A stretch of 64,000 nt of DNA from SM23-73-3 sp965369445 (GCA_965369445.1 CBDUQU010000001.1:4676-68675), one strand, 5' to 3'. Numbered from the stretch's first letter, positions 35,075 through 43,534 are shown. The notes: generated by a model not told the origin, from the letters alone. Program-made: numbers and translations.

Positions 35075-35779
35075 CTACCGGCAGTCCTGCAACAACGTTT
35101 CGGAAATATTATAATAGAAGCGCAGTTGGGCCAGTTTCAAGCCGTGGTTGTCATAGTCCCAAAAGTAACCCTCGAGTGCGTCGTCAAAGAGACCCACCCG
35201 TTCAACGTCGCCATCGCCATCGATGTCAACACAGAGGGTCAGGAGATACTTGGTCGCATTTATGAACTTTGGCTGCCCATGCTTGCGCTTTAACTCAAGG
35301 TACTCACCTGAGCAAACGGTGTCGCCCTCTTCATCTACAGCGCAGAGAGTAGTGTGACTCCATCCACCGGGTGTTCCCAGAGCCCGCGCGTAGACCACAT
35401 ATGCAGTGACCAGATCATCATTCGGGAAAGGGTCGGGCAACTGGAATTCGGCTCTTCCATCTGTCCCATTACAATCCAGGACCTCAAAACCCTCCCCTTC
35501 AGGTGCTTCCCTCAGCATTATCTTCGTATTGCCCCACAATTTGACGAAAATACGGTGTCCCTGACCGCAATTCATATTAGGGTTCTTGTCCTTTTTAACC
35601 CCTATGATATTCAAATTGTAGTGAGGACCATGCGGGCCGCCATGCCCTTGAGCAAAAGCGAGCTGGCTCGGCGTTTCCGCCACACCTGATAAGACGGGGA
35701 GGTTTGGACTGAAAGCAATCATCGCCAACATCCCGATGAAAGCACTCACACAGGACAAAAAGGTAAGTCTATTCTTCAT
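35075..35779 (-). CDS. secreted protein of unknown function
   Basis: A 234-residue protein with a signal peptide (MKNRLTFLSCVSAFIGMLAMI, cleavage perhaps after AFAQ). The mature part has a repeated aromatic/glycine pattern (GPHYNLNIIGVKKDKN), cysteines in MNCGQGH, VLDCNGTDG, TLCAV, TVCSG and TLCVD that could form disulfides, and an EF-hand-like calcium loop DIDGDGDVERV. I know of no named family. AAAAAAGGAGGATG precedes the ATG, and it is followed by a good terminator. It appears to be a single-gene transcript with a long leader containing a candidate sigma-54 promoter. Confidence 0.7.
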   Translation of the reverse strand: MKNRLTFLSCVSAFIGMLAMIAFSPNLPVLSGVAETPSQLAFAQGHGGPHGPHYNLNIIGVKKDKNPNMNCGQGHRIFVKLWGNTKIMLREAPEGEGFEVLDCNGTDGRAEFQLPDPFPNDDLVTAYVVYARALGTPGGWSHTTLCAVDEEGDTVCSGEYLELKRKHGQPKFINATKYLLTLCVDIDGDGDVERVGLFDDALEGYFWDYDNHGLKLAQLRFYYNISETLLQDCR

Positions 35780-36428
35780 CTCAGCATCCTCCTTTTTTCT
35801 TCAATCCTTCGATCCGCTTTGCTAATTTTTCTATTTTGTAGTCTTGCCTGCAAAGCCTGGCCTGGTGTTGCCAGAAGCCTGGCACCCAAACTCAGAGATC
35901 GACCCATTGATTCCACAACCATGCCGCCGGATAGTCCATACTCCATTCTTGTTTCAAAGACGAAACTCACCAGCTGACTCCCAGGGCAATATTTCCCTTC
36001 CCGATTTTCACCTCCTTTGGGGGAATTCTTTGCAGAACTGATTCAGGTGATTACGCAAGAAGTACGTCTTGCCACTTCCTTCCTGCATACAGTCTTCTTT
36101 CCTGATAGGTTTATCAGTTTTCCGGAAGAGAGCGCTAACCGTAGTAACGCCCTGATAGCGACTTTTGATAATTGGTTATGCCTTCCCTGGCTGGAGCCAT
36201 CCCCTATCGGAACTCAACAAATCCTATTGTACGCGATGAGCTTGATACTCGCCTTCCTATGGGCTCCCCTCCTATGCAAGGAACAAACCAAACCTCTTGC
36301 CCCATGTCAAGACCTTTCTCTGCTCTCGGGCTCGGGAAACGCAGATTGTGCAAATTTTGAGCAGGAGGCTCTGTTTCGACTGACTCCAGGACATCTCTAC
36401 CAAGAGCGCGTCGAAACCACAGGGCAGG
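35780..36428. other. long intergenic leader region
   Basis: About 650 bases before the secreted-protein gene. It contains the candidate sigma-54 promoter (36274-36292) and a full-length Shine-Dalgarno-like AAAGGAGGTGA on the minus strand (36008-36018) with no suitably spaced start. A 64-codon minus frame at 35776-35970 is not convincing. Confidence 0.45.
36274..36292 (-). promoter_or_regulatory. candidate sigma-54 promoter
   Basis: Minus strand TTGGTTTGTTCCTTGCAT has GG-N10-GC spacing and a good TTGCA element; the -24 block (TGGTTT) is only partly consensus. It points toward the secreted-protein gene at 35779, leaving a leader near 500 bases. Confidence 0.4.
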
Positions 36429-36950
36429 TCAGTCTTCGCCGAAGTAATAATCGTCCAAAAACAGCTTCACCCTCCCGGTGCTGCCCAGAACGTCGACTGT
36501 CAGCGAGCCCAAGTACTGCTCCCCCTCCGAGTAGGAGTAGAGCAGTACCTGACCACTGCTGGCCGCTGACCCGTTCGGTCTGAAAATAACGGCGGAACTG
36601 GGAAAGGTGTCGTATCCGAAATTGACGTTTCCAGGCAACGTATTGGTCAACACGACGGAATCGGAGCCGGCATCATATGTAAAGGATGATGGGTTTGCCA
36701 GATCGTGAAAAAGGACGTACTGGTTCTCGGTGTAGTCGAAGTAGACCCCGAACTGGTCCCTTTGCGAGACAGCGCTGGATCTGGCCAGTCTCATGGACGA
36801 AAGCACGTCCCTTCCTGCCGTCTTTAGCTTCAGTCGCTCCATCACCTTTGCAAACTGTGGTATCGCCAGCGCAGAGATCACGGCAATTACCACCGCCACG
36901 ATGGTGAGCTCCAGGAGGGTAAAACCTTTGGTGTTATGTTTCATCTTCAT
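36429..36950 (-). CDS. type IV pilin-like pseudopilin (GspH/FimT type)
   Basis: A 173-residue prepilin. The start at ATG 36950 follows GGAGAG. The prepilin signal is KGFTLLELTIVAVVIAVISA with glutamate at position 5 after the cleavage glycine, the hallmark of type IV pilins and pseudopilins. The GspH/FimT-like body follows (SSMRLARSSAVSQRDQFGVYF and FRPNGSAASSG). It would cap or prime the pilus in the inner membrane together with the upstream PilV, PilW and PilX-like proteins. It is last in the operon, 17 bases after the PilX-like gene. Confidence 0.87.
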   Translation of the reverse strand: MKMKHNTKGFTLLELTIVAVVIAVISALAIPQFAKVMERLKLKTAGRDVLSSMRLARSSAVSQRDQFGVYFDYTENQYVLFHDLANPSSFTYDAGSDSVVLTNTLPGNVNFGYDTFPSSAVIFRPNGSAASSGQVLLYSYSEGEQYLGSLTVDVLGSTGRVKLFLDDYYFGED

Positions 36951-36966
36951 ATATCTCTCCTTTTCA

Positions 36967-38439
36967 TTACAGCTCACGCCATGTTCCGTTGACCACTTTG
37001 TAGGTGTAGATGTCAATCGTCTCACTTCCCGGCATGCCCGGCGGCAGGTTGTCGACAATCGAAGGAACGTGAAACAGATCCGGCACGTTATCAAGCTGGA
37101 AGTAGTTGGAGACCATTGCTCCAGCAAACTGGTTCTGCTTTTTGTTGGTGATCTGGTCACCGGCGAAAAATGCTCCCATGATATTCAGCTGCGCGTCGCC
37201 TTGCCCGGTCCCTATGCCCACATCATCGTACGCTATGAATCCCAGCACATCGTCGGTGGGAAACGTCCCATTAGACAGAACGTGAGTGCTAACATTAATA
37301 TCTTGTTCAGAAACCAGGGTTCCTTTACCGTCAAAGATGACCGGAGTATGAGTAGCAGTTCCCTGTCCGGATTCAATGTCGATGTCTCCGGTTACGTAGA
37401 CGATCCCGCTGATCTGCAGGTTTCCGCTGGCGTCCATGGAGATACTCCCAAAGCCGTTGGAGACGGAAGCCATGGCCACTCCCGGTTTCAGGGTCAGATT
37501 GCCGCTTATCACCAGGGCGTTGTTGTTCAGATAGTTCATATAGGTCGGATAGGTAATTCCGCTGCTGGGGTCGGTGTACGGGTCGTCGAGACCCGGCAGG
37601 CTCATCGCGTCACCCAGGTCATAGCCTTCAGCGGTGCCGTTGTCCGAGTATACGCTGCTTTCACCTTTGTTACCGCCGTAGCTATCGGTCACGTAGGTGG
37701 CATCCAGGGTTTCCTTTATCGGAGTCCCACCGCCCGGTACATCAGGAAAACCAGCGTTGGAGGTACCTGATATATCGACCCGCCCTTTCTTGACTCTTAA
37801 CTCCGAGTCCAGCGTGCTCACCACCTCTCCATTGAAGCTGGTGGTATCCAGCGAAGGCAGGCGAGAGGAAAGGGTGGCAGTGATGCCGGTATAGTTGTTG
37901 TATATGTTGCCACCTCCGGTCATCTCCATAGCGATATCCCCGTCGTTCAAGTCGTCCCCCAGGATGTGCACCGAACCGTGCAGGTTGACGTTTCCGGCAA
38001 TCGCCCCTCCGGCTTGTCCGGTTCCAGCAAAAACGATGTTATCCCATATGTTAAGGGGGCTTTTTTTCCTCTTCACCGTCACCTGCAGGGCTGCTTCCCC
38101 GTCCCGGTTCAGGCCGGTGGAGGTAAGGGTCTTGAAGGGAGACGTCCCGGCGACGCCCACGCTGAAGTTACCATCGCCAATAGCGGAACTGGCGTTAATC
38201 CAAGCCTCCAGGGTGTCGTTGTTTAGCTCATTGAAGTTGACTCTCAACACTCCTATGGCTAACTGAAGTCCCGCCTCGGCGGTGTAAAAGGCCATGGTTC
38301 TCTCTTTTTGGTTCCTGGCGATGTCCATGTCCGTGACCGAGGTGGTCACGGCTGCCGCAAAGATCAGGGTCAACATCAGCATGATCAAGAGCGCCATGAG
38401 CAGGGCTGAACCACGATCGTTACGTAGTCTCTCTATCAT
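36967..38439 (-). CDS. PilX-like pilus assembly protein, large
   Basis: A 490-residue protein. The N-terminus DRGSALLMALLIMLMLTLIF and TDMDIARNQKERTMAFYTAEAG are typical of PilX_N proteins, minor pilins that lack the full prepilin glutamate. It is much longer than the usual PilX (about 170-200); the C-terminal part is rich in G, S, N and D with beta-helix-like repeats (GNVNLHGSVHILG, SGNLTLKPGVAM, VTGDIDIESGQG), suggesting an adhesin-like fibre tip. GGAGGTAG precedes the ATG. Confidence 0.8.
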   Translation of the reverse strand: MIERLRNDRGSALLMALLIMLMLTLIFAAAVTTSVTDMDIARNQKERTMAFYTAEAGLQLAIGVLRVNFNELNNDTLEAWINASSAIGDGNFSVGVAGTSPFKTLTSTGLNRDGEAALQVTVKRKKSPLNIWDNIVFAGTGQAGGAIAGNVNLHGSVHILGDDLNDGDIAMEMTGGGNIYNNYTGITATLSSRLPSLDTTSFNGEVVSTLDSELRVKKGRVDISGTSNAGFPDVPGGGTPIKETLDATYVTDSYGGNKGESSVYSDNGTAEGYDLGDAMSLPGLDDPYTDPSSGITYPTYMNYLNNNALVISGNLTLKPGVAMASVSNGFGSISMDASGNLQISGIVYVTGDIDIESGQGTATHTPVIFDGKGTLVSEQDINVSTHVLSNGTFPTDDVLGFIAYDDVGIGTGQGDAQLNIMGAFFAGDQITNKKQNQFAGAMVSNYFQLDNVPDLFHVPSIVDNLPPGMPGSETIDIYTYKVVNGTWREL

Positions 38440-38458
38440 TTTCTACCTCCGTAGGTAT

Positions 38459-38986
38459 TCACGATCCGTTCCTCAATTCGGCAGCGGCAATTAGCGTTCT
38501 GCGCCGATACCCGTCGCCGTACAACTCTGGATCTCTTCGTCCCTCGCGCGCCACCAGCGTTATGCTAACCAGATTGCCGGTTTGTGCGAATTGAATGGAT
38601 TCGATATCCTCTGCAAAAACCTGAGGGCTATCCTGATTGATCTGCTTCACTAAGTTGGGGTGACCCTCGACTGCCGTGGAAACATAATACTGTATGGTAT
38701 CTATCTTGGTTGAATCCCTTCGATAAACGGTCAGGGCGTTCGAGCTCACCAGAATCCTGGGATGGCCGGTTATGATCCCGTAGCCGGCGGACCTTATGTT
38801 TCTGGTCAGCTCATCCAGCAGCGCTCGCACGTTCTGCTGCATGTCCGATACGTCCGTCTGAGCCAGCCACTGATTATGCTGTGAAGCATAGAATTCCATG
38901 GCTGCACTGCCTATGACGAAGGTCATCAAGGCAGCGATAAGAAGCTCCACTAACGTGATCCCCTTTTGTTCTCTGATTCGAGCCAT
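38459..38986 (-). CDS. PilW-like minor pilin
   Basis: A 175-residue prepilin with signal EQKGITLVELLIAALMTFVI. The soluble part (DMQQNVRALLDELTRNIRSAGYG) is the typical PilW motif. Minor pilins of this type prime assembly of type IV pili and form a tip complex with PilV, PilX and FimT/GspH. It lies between the PilV-like and PilX-like genes with short gaps of 12 and 19 bases. Confidence 0.88.
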   Translation of the reverse strand: MARIREQKGITLVELLIAALMTFVIGSAAMEFYASQHNQWLAQTDVSDMQQNVRALLDELTRNIRSAGYGIITGHPRILVSSNALTVYRRDSTKIDTIQYYVSTAVEGHPNLVKQINQDSPQVFAEDIESIQFAQTGNLVSITLVAREGRRDPELYGDGYRRRTLIAAAELRNGS

Positions 38987-38998
38987 TTTACACTCCCA

Positions 38999-39406
38999 TC
39001 AATACGGTTTTGCTTTGTAGCTAAAGTAGCTCACCGATCTGGGCACCTCCTGCTGGTCTGTCCAGGTAACGGTGACCTCAATCTTGTACACCCCGGCCGG
39101 GATTGAAGCATCGGAGGAGCTGTCGTCTATCTGCGTTTGTCTGGTGAAGATGTTTTGCACAGTGTTCACCGTCTGAGTGTAAGGAATCGGACTGACCAGA
39201 GGCCAGGTCTCTATCTCCTCAAACCGATCCAGGGCGATGGCGTCTGCCACCGTTACTTGATTTGAGTAAGAGTTACCGAACATGGAGACGACAAGCATCG
39301 GTGCCAGACCCAAAACGCCGAACCCCAGGATGAGCATTGAGATCATCACTTCCAGCAGGGTTATCCCCTTTTGGTTTCTGAGACGTCCAGATAGATTTCT
39401 TTTCAT
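38999..39406 (-). CDS. PilV-like minor pilin
   Basis: A 135-residue prepilin. ATG 39406 follows AGGAGGCTC; the longer frame upstream is leader sequence. The cleavage and methylation site is NQKGITLLEVMISMLILGFG with glutamate at position 5. VGLAPMLV-like helix then a small beta domain (YKIEVTVTWTDQQEVPRSVS) end it. It heads the four-gene minor pilin operon. A structured element with a T-tract (39780-39852) is about 375 bases upstream. Confidence 0.88.
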   Translation of the reverse strand: MKRNLSGRLRNQKGITLLEVMISMLILGFGVLGLAPMLVVSMFGNSYSNQVTVADAIALDRFEEIETWPLVSPIPYTQTVNTVQNIFTRQTQIDDSSSDASIPAGVYKIEVTVTWTDQQEVPRSVSYFSYKAKPY

Positions 39407-39779
39407 CTTTTGAGCCTCCTGATTAAACTCTGATTCCAAGCGATGGAATAGCAACCTTCGTGCCCATACCCGCCCTATTTCATCTCCCCACGTGCGCTGC
39501 CCAACCTGTTGATCCTTAGTGGGTTGGCTGACCACTAAAGGCGTGGTCAAAACCCAGACACCCGGCTGGGTTTCTTTGTCACTCCGATCCTTGACCACAA
39601 GCAACAGGGTGTGGGGAATTTCCTATACGCCCCGGGAGGGTATGTTCTATTCGGGATTATGTGGAAGTTGAGCGATCCGACGTGATTCGGTCGAGACGGA
39701 GAACCATTACGAACTGGCTGCTGAACCTCCAGGAGGAGATGAAATTCAGGGATTGAAAGACAGCCGGAAGGTTCTTCAT

Positions 39780-39852
39780 AAAAAAGAGGATAGCCCGGTT
39801 GAGGCAAAGGAGGTGAGAACCGAAAGGTCCCTTGGCTCAGCCAGCTATCCTC
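39780..39852 (-). promoter_or_regulatory. structured leader element / candidate attenuator upstream of the pilin operon
   Basis: A perfect 9-bp closing stem (39786-39794 with 39844-39852) encloses about 49 bases that fold further (TGAGCCAAGG with CCTTTGCCTCA, and a GACC/GGTT arm with a TTTC loop). On the minus strand it is followed at once by TTTTTT. It therefore has terminator form but lies in the pilV leader with no minus-strand gene upstream. It does not match the c-di-GMP (GEMM) consensus as far as I can judge. On the plus strand its core holds an exposed AAAGGAGGTGAG. Confidence 0.55.
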
Positions 39853-40060
39853 AGCTAACGGCTTTTCTTCTACAATTTGTCTTATCGGCATATGGTGGTT
39901 CTCCTTAACCGGAGCGAATCCCGCAAAGAAGGAGCGTCCTAACCCGAGGCCTCTTCACAAAGGACAACCGCAACCCGTTTACGTAGGTTCAGTTTTAGCA
40001 CATTCATCTCTCACCTCTAAAGATTGAACTTTTCGCGGTCGACACCTGTTCTGTGAGCCG

Positions 40061-40070
40061 AAAGGAGGTG
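40061..40070 (+). promoter_or_regulatory. full-length Shine-Dalgarno deciding a start
   Basis: AAAGGAGGTG nine bases before ATG 40080 is complementary to almost the whole anti-SD tail of 16S rRNA and selects this start over the in-frame ATG at 40053. The same ten-plus bases recur at 39806, 40815 and 40853. Confidence 0.75.
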
Positions 40071-40079
40071 AGAACCGGA

Positions 40080-40469
40080 ATGAGAAAGTTTTTCTATCTC
40101 TTGCTGGCCGTCTGTCTGCCCGTCCTTCTCCCCACCAGCCTTTACGCCTGGGACATGTGTGAGACTTCAGTGGAGACTCTCGACGTGGCCGGGGAAGTGA
40201 CCTTCACTTCATCTTTCTGCGACTGCGTGGATGGGGATGTGATCATCATCGAGCTCTGGCCGGCAGACCCGGGGGTGACGATCGACAGTGTGGCCTTCAC
40301 CAAAGCAACGCCGCATTGGAAGAGCAACGAAAGCTGGGCGGAACAGGGTGGAGTTACCTTCTATGCAGTAGACGCCATACTCCACAAGGTGACGGAGAAG
40401 ACGCACACAATCCACCTCTGGGTGTACCTCTCTACCGGGGAGCACATCGGGGTGAATGCCCACTTCTAA
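40080..40469 (+). CDS. small secreted protein of unknown function
   Basis: A 129-residue protein with signal MRKFFYLLLAVCLPVLLPTS and likely cleavage after LYA. The mature protein has cysteines in DMCETS and CDCVDG, then beta-like sequence (DVIIIELWPADPGVTIDSV and VTFYAVDAILHKVTEKTHT). It ends STGEHIGVNAHF. No family recognised. It is followed by a terminator, and a partial copy of its end plus terminator lies at 41305-41455. Confidence 0.65.
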   Translation: MRKFFYLLLAVCLPVLLPTSLYAWDMCETSVETLDVAGEVTFTSSFCDCVDGDVIIIELWPADPGVTIDSVAFTKATPHWKSNESWAEQGGVTFYAVDAILHKVTEKTHTIHLWVYLSTGEHIGVNAHF

Positions 40470-40512
40470 GGGGCTGACTCTTTCAAAACGACTCTTGTGG
40501 GCAAAGATTCAA

Positions 40513-40557
40513 ACCGCCGGAATCGTGAGCAGCCTCAGGTTCCGGCGGTCCTTTCAT
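40513..40557 (+). terminator. Rho-independent terminator, copy 1
   Basis: ACCGCCGGAA (40513-40522) pairs with TTCCGGCGGT (40540-40549), with an inner TGAG/CTCA stem and a following TCCTTTCAT. It lies 43 bases after the secreted-protein gene. Confidence 0.8.
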
Positions 40558-40814
40558 GAGAAATGCGGCGGGCAAGAATGCCCGCCCCACGAATTCACAC
40601 TTTGTGCAGCAGATACCGCCGTCGATGGAATGGGTCAAACGAACTAGAGCACAGACAGAAACGTGACGGAGAGTAAAGTGAGGCGTGTGGGGCAGTCAGG
40701 CACTCCTGACCACTGCCAGAAAAATGCATAATCTTGGAATATGCTGTTGTGGAGGCGCTGTGGCCAGAGCACTGTTTCTTTGACAAAGGCCACCACGCCA
40801 AACACCAAAACTCG

Positions 40815-40885
40815 AAAGGAGGTGATGCACGGCCCAGAAAGCAGATTCAGAGAAAGGAGGTGAGCAACGGAAAAAGAGGTTGAGT
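40815..40885 (+). other. paired strong ribosome sites with possible leader mini-ORFs
   Basis: Two AAAGGAGGTGA sites (40815 and 40853) precede the 40941 gene. ATG 40824 opens a 12-codon frame (MHGPESRFRERR) ending at TGA 40860, and the overlapping GTG 40859 opens a second 7-codon frame. The spacing from ribosome site to these starts is very short, so real translation is doubtful. Confidence 0.3.
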
Positions 40886-40940
40886 CAATTGCTCTAAATA
40901 AACGAAAACCTGTAAGCGCAGTCTAGGGAGGAGCCAAAGA

Positions 40941-41246
40941 ATGAGTAAGAGAAATCTCATTGCGTTCGCCATGGTGTTTTGCCTGTTTTGTGCCGTCATC
41001 GCCCAGGTGCCCGCGCAAGATCCAATCACTTGTGGAGAACTTCAGGCCATGGTGCAGACAGAGGTCGGGAATGAAGATGACAATCCGGACAGGTACAGGA
41101 ATCATGGAAAATACGTCAGCACCGTTGCCAAGCTGGTTGACCCATACCTGGAATCAGGTGAGATTGATTCGGTGTGCGCATCGTGCATCGTGAGTCAGTT
41201 TGCCCGGGGTATACTAGTGGAGAATCAAGAGCTTTGCGAGTTCTGA
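40941..41246 (+). CDS. small secreted cysteine-containing protein
   Basis: A 101-residue protein with signal MSKRNLIAFAMVFCLFCAVI and likely cleavage after VPA. The mature part is acidic and has cysteines in ITCGELQ, VCASCIV and LCEF, giving two possible disulfides or a metal site. A GGGAGGAG lies before the ATG. No family is recognised. It sits between the two copies of the gene-end/terminator repeat. Confidence 0.6.
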   Translation: MSKRNLIAFAMVFCLFCAVIAQVPAQDPITCGELQAMVQTEVGNEDDNPDRYRNHGKYVSTVAKLVDPYLESGEIDSVCASCIVSQFARGILVENQELCEF

Positions 41247-41304
41247 TCCTGCTCTTATCGTGCCCCCTGACGTCCTGGGCGCCTGCATCCAGCAACAAAC
41301 ACTC

Positions 41305-41337
41305 ACCGGGCACACCAGGGTAAACGCCCACTTCTAA
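41305..41337 (+). pseudogene. 3' remnant of a paralogue of the 40080 secreted protein
   Basis: The frame TGHTRVNAHF followed by TAA matches the end of the intact protein (TGEHIGVNAHF), and the DNA similarity continues past the stop through the terminator. Upstream of 41305 the similarity ends. Confidence 0.7.
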
Positions 41338-41379
41338 GGGGGCGACTCCTGGAAATGACTCTTGTTGGCAAAGATTCAA

Positions 41380-41424
41380 ACCGCCGGAACCCTGAGCAGT
41401 CTCGGGTTCCGGCGGTCCTTTTAT
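41380..41424 (+). terminator. Rho-independent terminator, copy 2
   Basis: ACCGCCGGAACCC (41380-41392) pairs perfectly with GGGTTCCGGCGGT (41404-41416), followed by CCTTTTAT. It is a copy of the element at 40513 and now ends the transcript of the 40941 gene. Confidence 0.85.
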
Positions 41425-41603
41425 GAGAAATCCAGCGGGCAAGGACTTGCCCTGAGGGGTTTAGCCCAAGGGTGCCCGCCCCACCAAGAAGGATGATCTT
41501 AGGTATGCGTAGGCGGGATTCACCCTGAAGGGCTCCCCCCCGTCCGGGGGATCTGTCTACGGCATGACCAGCCCCGCAAAATACAGCGGGCAGGATGCCC
41601 GCC

Positions 41604-42644
41604 TTACGAGGACTCGGGTTCGTCTCTCTTCAAGGCCAATCTGGCGATTCTGTCAACCAGTTCGGGAAAATCGATGCCCAGAGCTTTGGCTGCCTTGGGC
41701 ACCAGGCTGAGGGAGGTCATGCCGGGGAGCGTGTTTACCTCCAGGCAGTAAAATCGGTGATCGTCGCCGTATCTGAAATCCACCCTGGCGTAACCTTCAC
41801 ATCCCAAAGCCTTGAAAGCCTTCAAGCTTATCGCCTGAATCTCCTTCGTTTTTTCCTCAGAGATCTCAGCCGGACACACATAGCTGCTTTTTCCGTGGGT
41901 ATATTTGCACTCGTAGTCATAAATCCCGTGTTCGGGGATGATTTCCACCACCGGCAACGGCGTATCTCCCAGGACACCAACCGTCAGCTCCCGTCCCGTT
42001 ATGTACCTCTCCACCAGAATACGGCTGGAGAACTCCCGGGCACACTCAAGGGCTTTCTTCAAATCCTCACTTTTCTCAACCACGGTAAGACCGACCGTGG
42101 AACCCTGGTTGTTGGGCTTGACCACGCAGGGAAAGCCGAGGCTGCTTTCGATTCTGTCTACGATGGGGGAAACATCGGAAAGATCGGGGTCGTCGACAAG
42201 AAACCACTCCGGCGTCGGTATCCCTTCCCGCTCGAATATCTTCTTGGACATGGCCTTGTCCATAGCCAGCGCACTGGCCAGCACGCCGGATCCGGTGTAG
42301 GGTTTTCCGGTCAAATCCAAAAGCGCCTGGATGGTTCCGTCCTCCCCCTGTCCTCCATGAAGGGCCAGGAATACCACGTCCACCTCGGAGAAATCAAAGG
42401 AGTGGATGGCCTCCAGAGTTGCCTGCTTGCTTTTTCTCTCTAATTCGGCTACGTCCGGTGGTTTCTGCTTCACACCTCCGGGCAGGTATTTTCCATCGTT
42501 CGACAAGAGCTGCTGCCCCTGCGCCGCATCCAGGGCCAGCACCTGATGCCCGGCATCTTTTAAGGCCTGCACTATGGCCTCGCCGGAGGCCAAGGAAACG
42601 TCTCTTTCCGCCGAGGTTCCCCCCATCAAGACTAGTATCTTCAA
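41604..42644 (-). CDS. ddl: D-alanine--D-alanine ligase
   Basis: A 346-residue ATP-grasp ligase making D-Ala-D-Ala for peptidoglycan. MGGTSAERDVSLASGEA is the N-terminal motif, FLALHGGQGEDG the substrate loop, GFPCVVKPNNQGSTVGL the ATP-binding segment, and GCEGYARVDFRYGDD with LEVNTLPGMTSLSL the metal and D-Ala-binding end. It starts at TTG 42644 behind GAGGAG. It is followed by repeat DNA and upstream of it is another repeat block, so it is probably a single transcript or loosely linked to the dedA gene. Confidence 0.95.
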   Translation of the reverse strand: MKILVLMGGTSAERDVSLASGEAIVQALKDAGHQVLALDAAQGQQLLSNDGKYLPGGVKQKPPDVAELERKSKQATLEAIHSFDFSEVDVVFLALHGGQGEDGTIQALLDLTGKPYTGSGVLASALAMDKAMSKKIFEREGIPTPEWFLVDDPDLSDVSPIVDRIESSLGFPCVVKPNNQGSTVGLTVVEKSEDLKKALECAREFSSRILVERYITGRELTVGVLGDTPLPVVEIIPEHGIYDYECKYTHGKSSYVCPAEISEEKTKEIQAISLKAFKALGCEGYARVDFRYGDDHRFYCLEVNTLPGMTSLSLVPKAAKALGIDFPELVDRIARLALKRDEPESS

Positions 42645-42678
42645 TTTTTCTCCTCGTGGTGTTTTGTCGCTTTTCCGA

Positions 42679-42729
42679 GGGTCGGATGTCCTACGGATCC
42701 GTTGGAAATCCGACCCCTACAAATCCCTC
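42679..42729. repeat. 51-bp dispersed repeat, copy 1
   Basis: This 51-bp block is identical to 44813-44863. It carries an inner palindrome, GGGTCGGA with TCCGACCC, and ends CTACAAATCCCTC. Both copies are followed by ATCCGTT-type repeats. Confidence 0.85.
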
Positions 42730-42737
42730 CCCGACCT

Positions 42738-42916
42738 TATCCGCTTGATCCGTTCAGTCCGTTGACTGCTGCTGCAGGGGTGGAAGCCCTGCCTACGAGC
42801 CTGGCCTTAGATTTATCCGTTTCATCCGTTCCATCCGTTGACCCATCCGCTCAATCCGTCCGGACGGACGCCCCCAGACGGGCCCGTATGGGCGTCTGGG
42901 CGCTTCATCCGTTGAC
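42738..42916. repeat. ATCCGTT-type short repeats interrupted by a GC-rich palindrome
   Basis: Units like TGATCCGTTCAG and TTCATCCGTTCC occur at 42738-42767, 42812-42861 and 42904-42916. Between the last two lies a GC palindrome of the CCCAGACG/CGTCTGGG family (42871-42900). The last unit supplies the final codons and stop of the dedA-like gene. Confidence 0.7.
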
Positions 42917-43534
42917 CGATTTACCTCTGAATGTCTTCAACAGCCAGATCAGCGCTATCACCACAACTATTGCCAAGACTATCTTGTTATAAATCTGCAA
43001 TATCTGAAGAATCTCCCGCCAGTTTTGCTGCACCTTGAAGGCTAAGAGAAGTATTATGCCGTTCCACAGGATAATGCTTATGGAAGTGTAGATCGTCATT
43101 TTCTTCAAACTCACGTTCCCCACGCCCGCGGCCAGCGCGACCACGGATCTCACCCCGGTGAGAAACCGGCTGAAGATCAGAACCTTCTCCCCGTACCTGG
43201 CGAACCACCTTTCCACCTTTCCCAGGTGAGCCCGATCGAAGACCCCTTTTCCCCTGGTGAGAAAGAGCTTTCTCCCTTTGCCCTTCCCCAGAAGGTAAAG
43301 GAACATCGCGCCGCTGAAGCATCCGAAACCAGCAGAGAGAAAGACCAAGGGGAAGTTAAGATGGCCGGTTCCCGCCAAGTATCCTCCTGCGAAGGTAATC
43401 ACGTCTCCCGGATATGGAGGAAATATGTTATCGAAAAAATTACTGAATAAAATGAAACCATAAAACCAGATGGCTCCGTGTGTCAGCGCCAGGTTCAGAA
43501 CGTTTTCAACTTTAAACCAAACGAGTTCACTCAT
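42905..43534 (-). CDS. DedA-family membrane protein
   Basis: A 209-residue DedA/SNARE-associated family protein. PPYPGDVITFAGGYLAG and FSRFLTGVRSVVALAAGVG are the two hallmark motifs; about five hydrophobic segments flank them. DedA proteins act in lipid recycling: several flip undecaprenyl phosphate or other phospholipids across the inner membrane. The C-terminus (KSVNG) is encoded by an ATCCGTT repeat unit, so repeat DNA has replaced the original end. A hairpin (43557-43591) separates it from ispF. Confidence 0.9.
   Translation of the reverse strand: MSELVWFKVENVLNLALTHGAIWFYGFILFSNFFDNIFPPYPGDVITFAGGYLAGTGHLNFPLVFLSAGFGCFSGAMFLYLLGKGKGRKLFLTRGKGVFDRAHLGKVERWFARYGEKVLIFSRFLTGVRSVVALAAGVGNVSLKKMTIYTSISIILWNGIILLLAFKVQQNWREILQILQIYNKIVLAIVVVIALIWLLKTFRGKSVNG

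Noticed and set aside
35776..35970. 64-codon minus frame ahead of the 35075 gene
   Set aside because: It overlaps the start of the secreted-protein gene, has no site at a suitable distance and looks like leader DNA.
36793..37770. 325-codon plus-strand frame opposite the pilX-like gene
   Set aside because: Shadow of a real prepilin operon; no signal or domain.
39780..39852. c-di-GMP (GEMM) riboswitch
   Set aside because: The closing stem and position fit, but the conserved GEMM core and tetraloop-receptor sequences are not present on either strand.
39547..39891. 114-codon minus frame in the pilV leader
   Set aside because: It spans the structured element and its T-tract, has biased composition and no domain.
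41595..42443. 282-codon plus-strand frame opposite ddl
   Set aside because: ddl has every ATP-grasp motif on the other strand; this frame has none.
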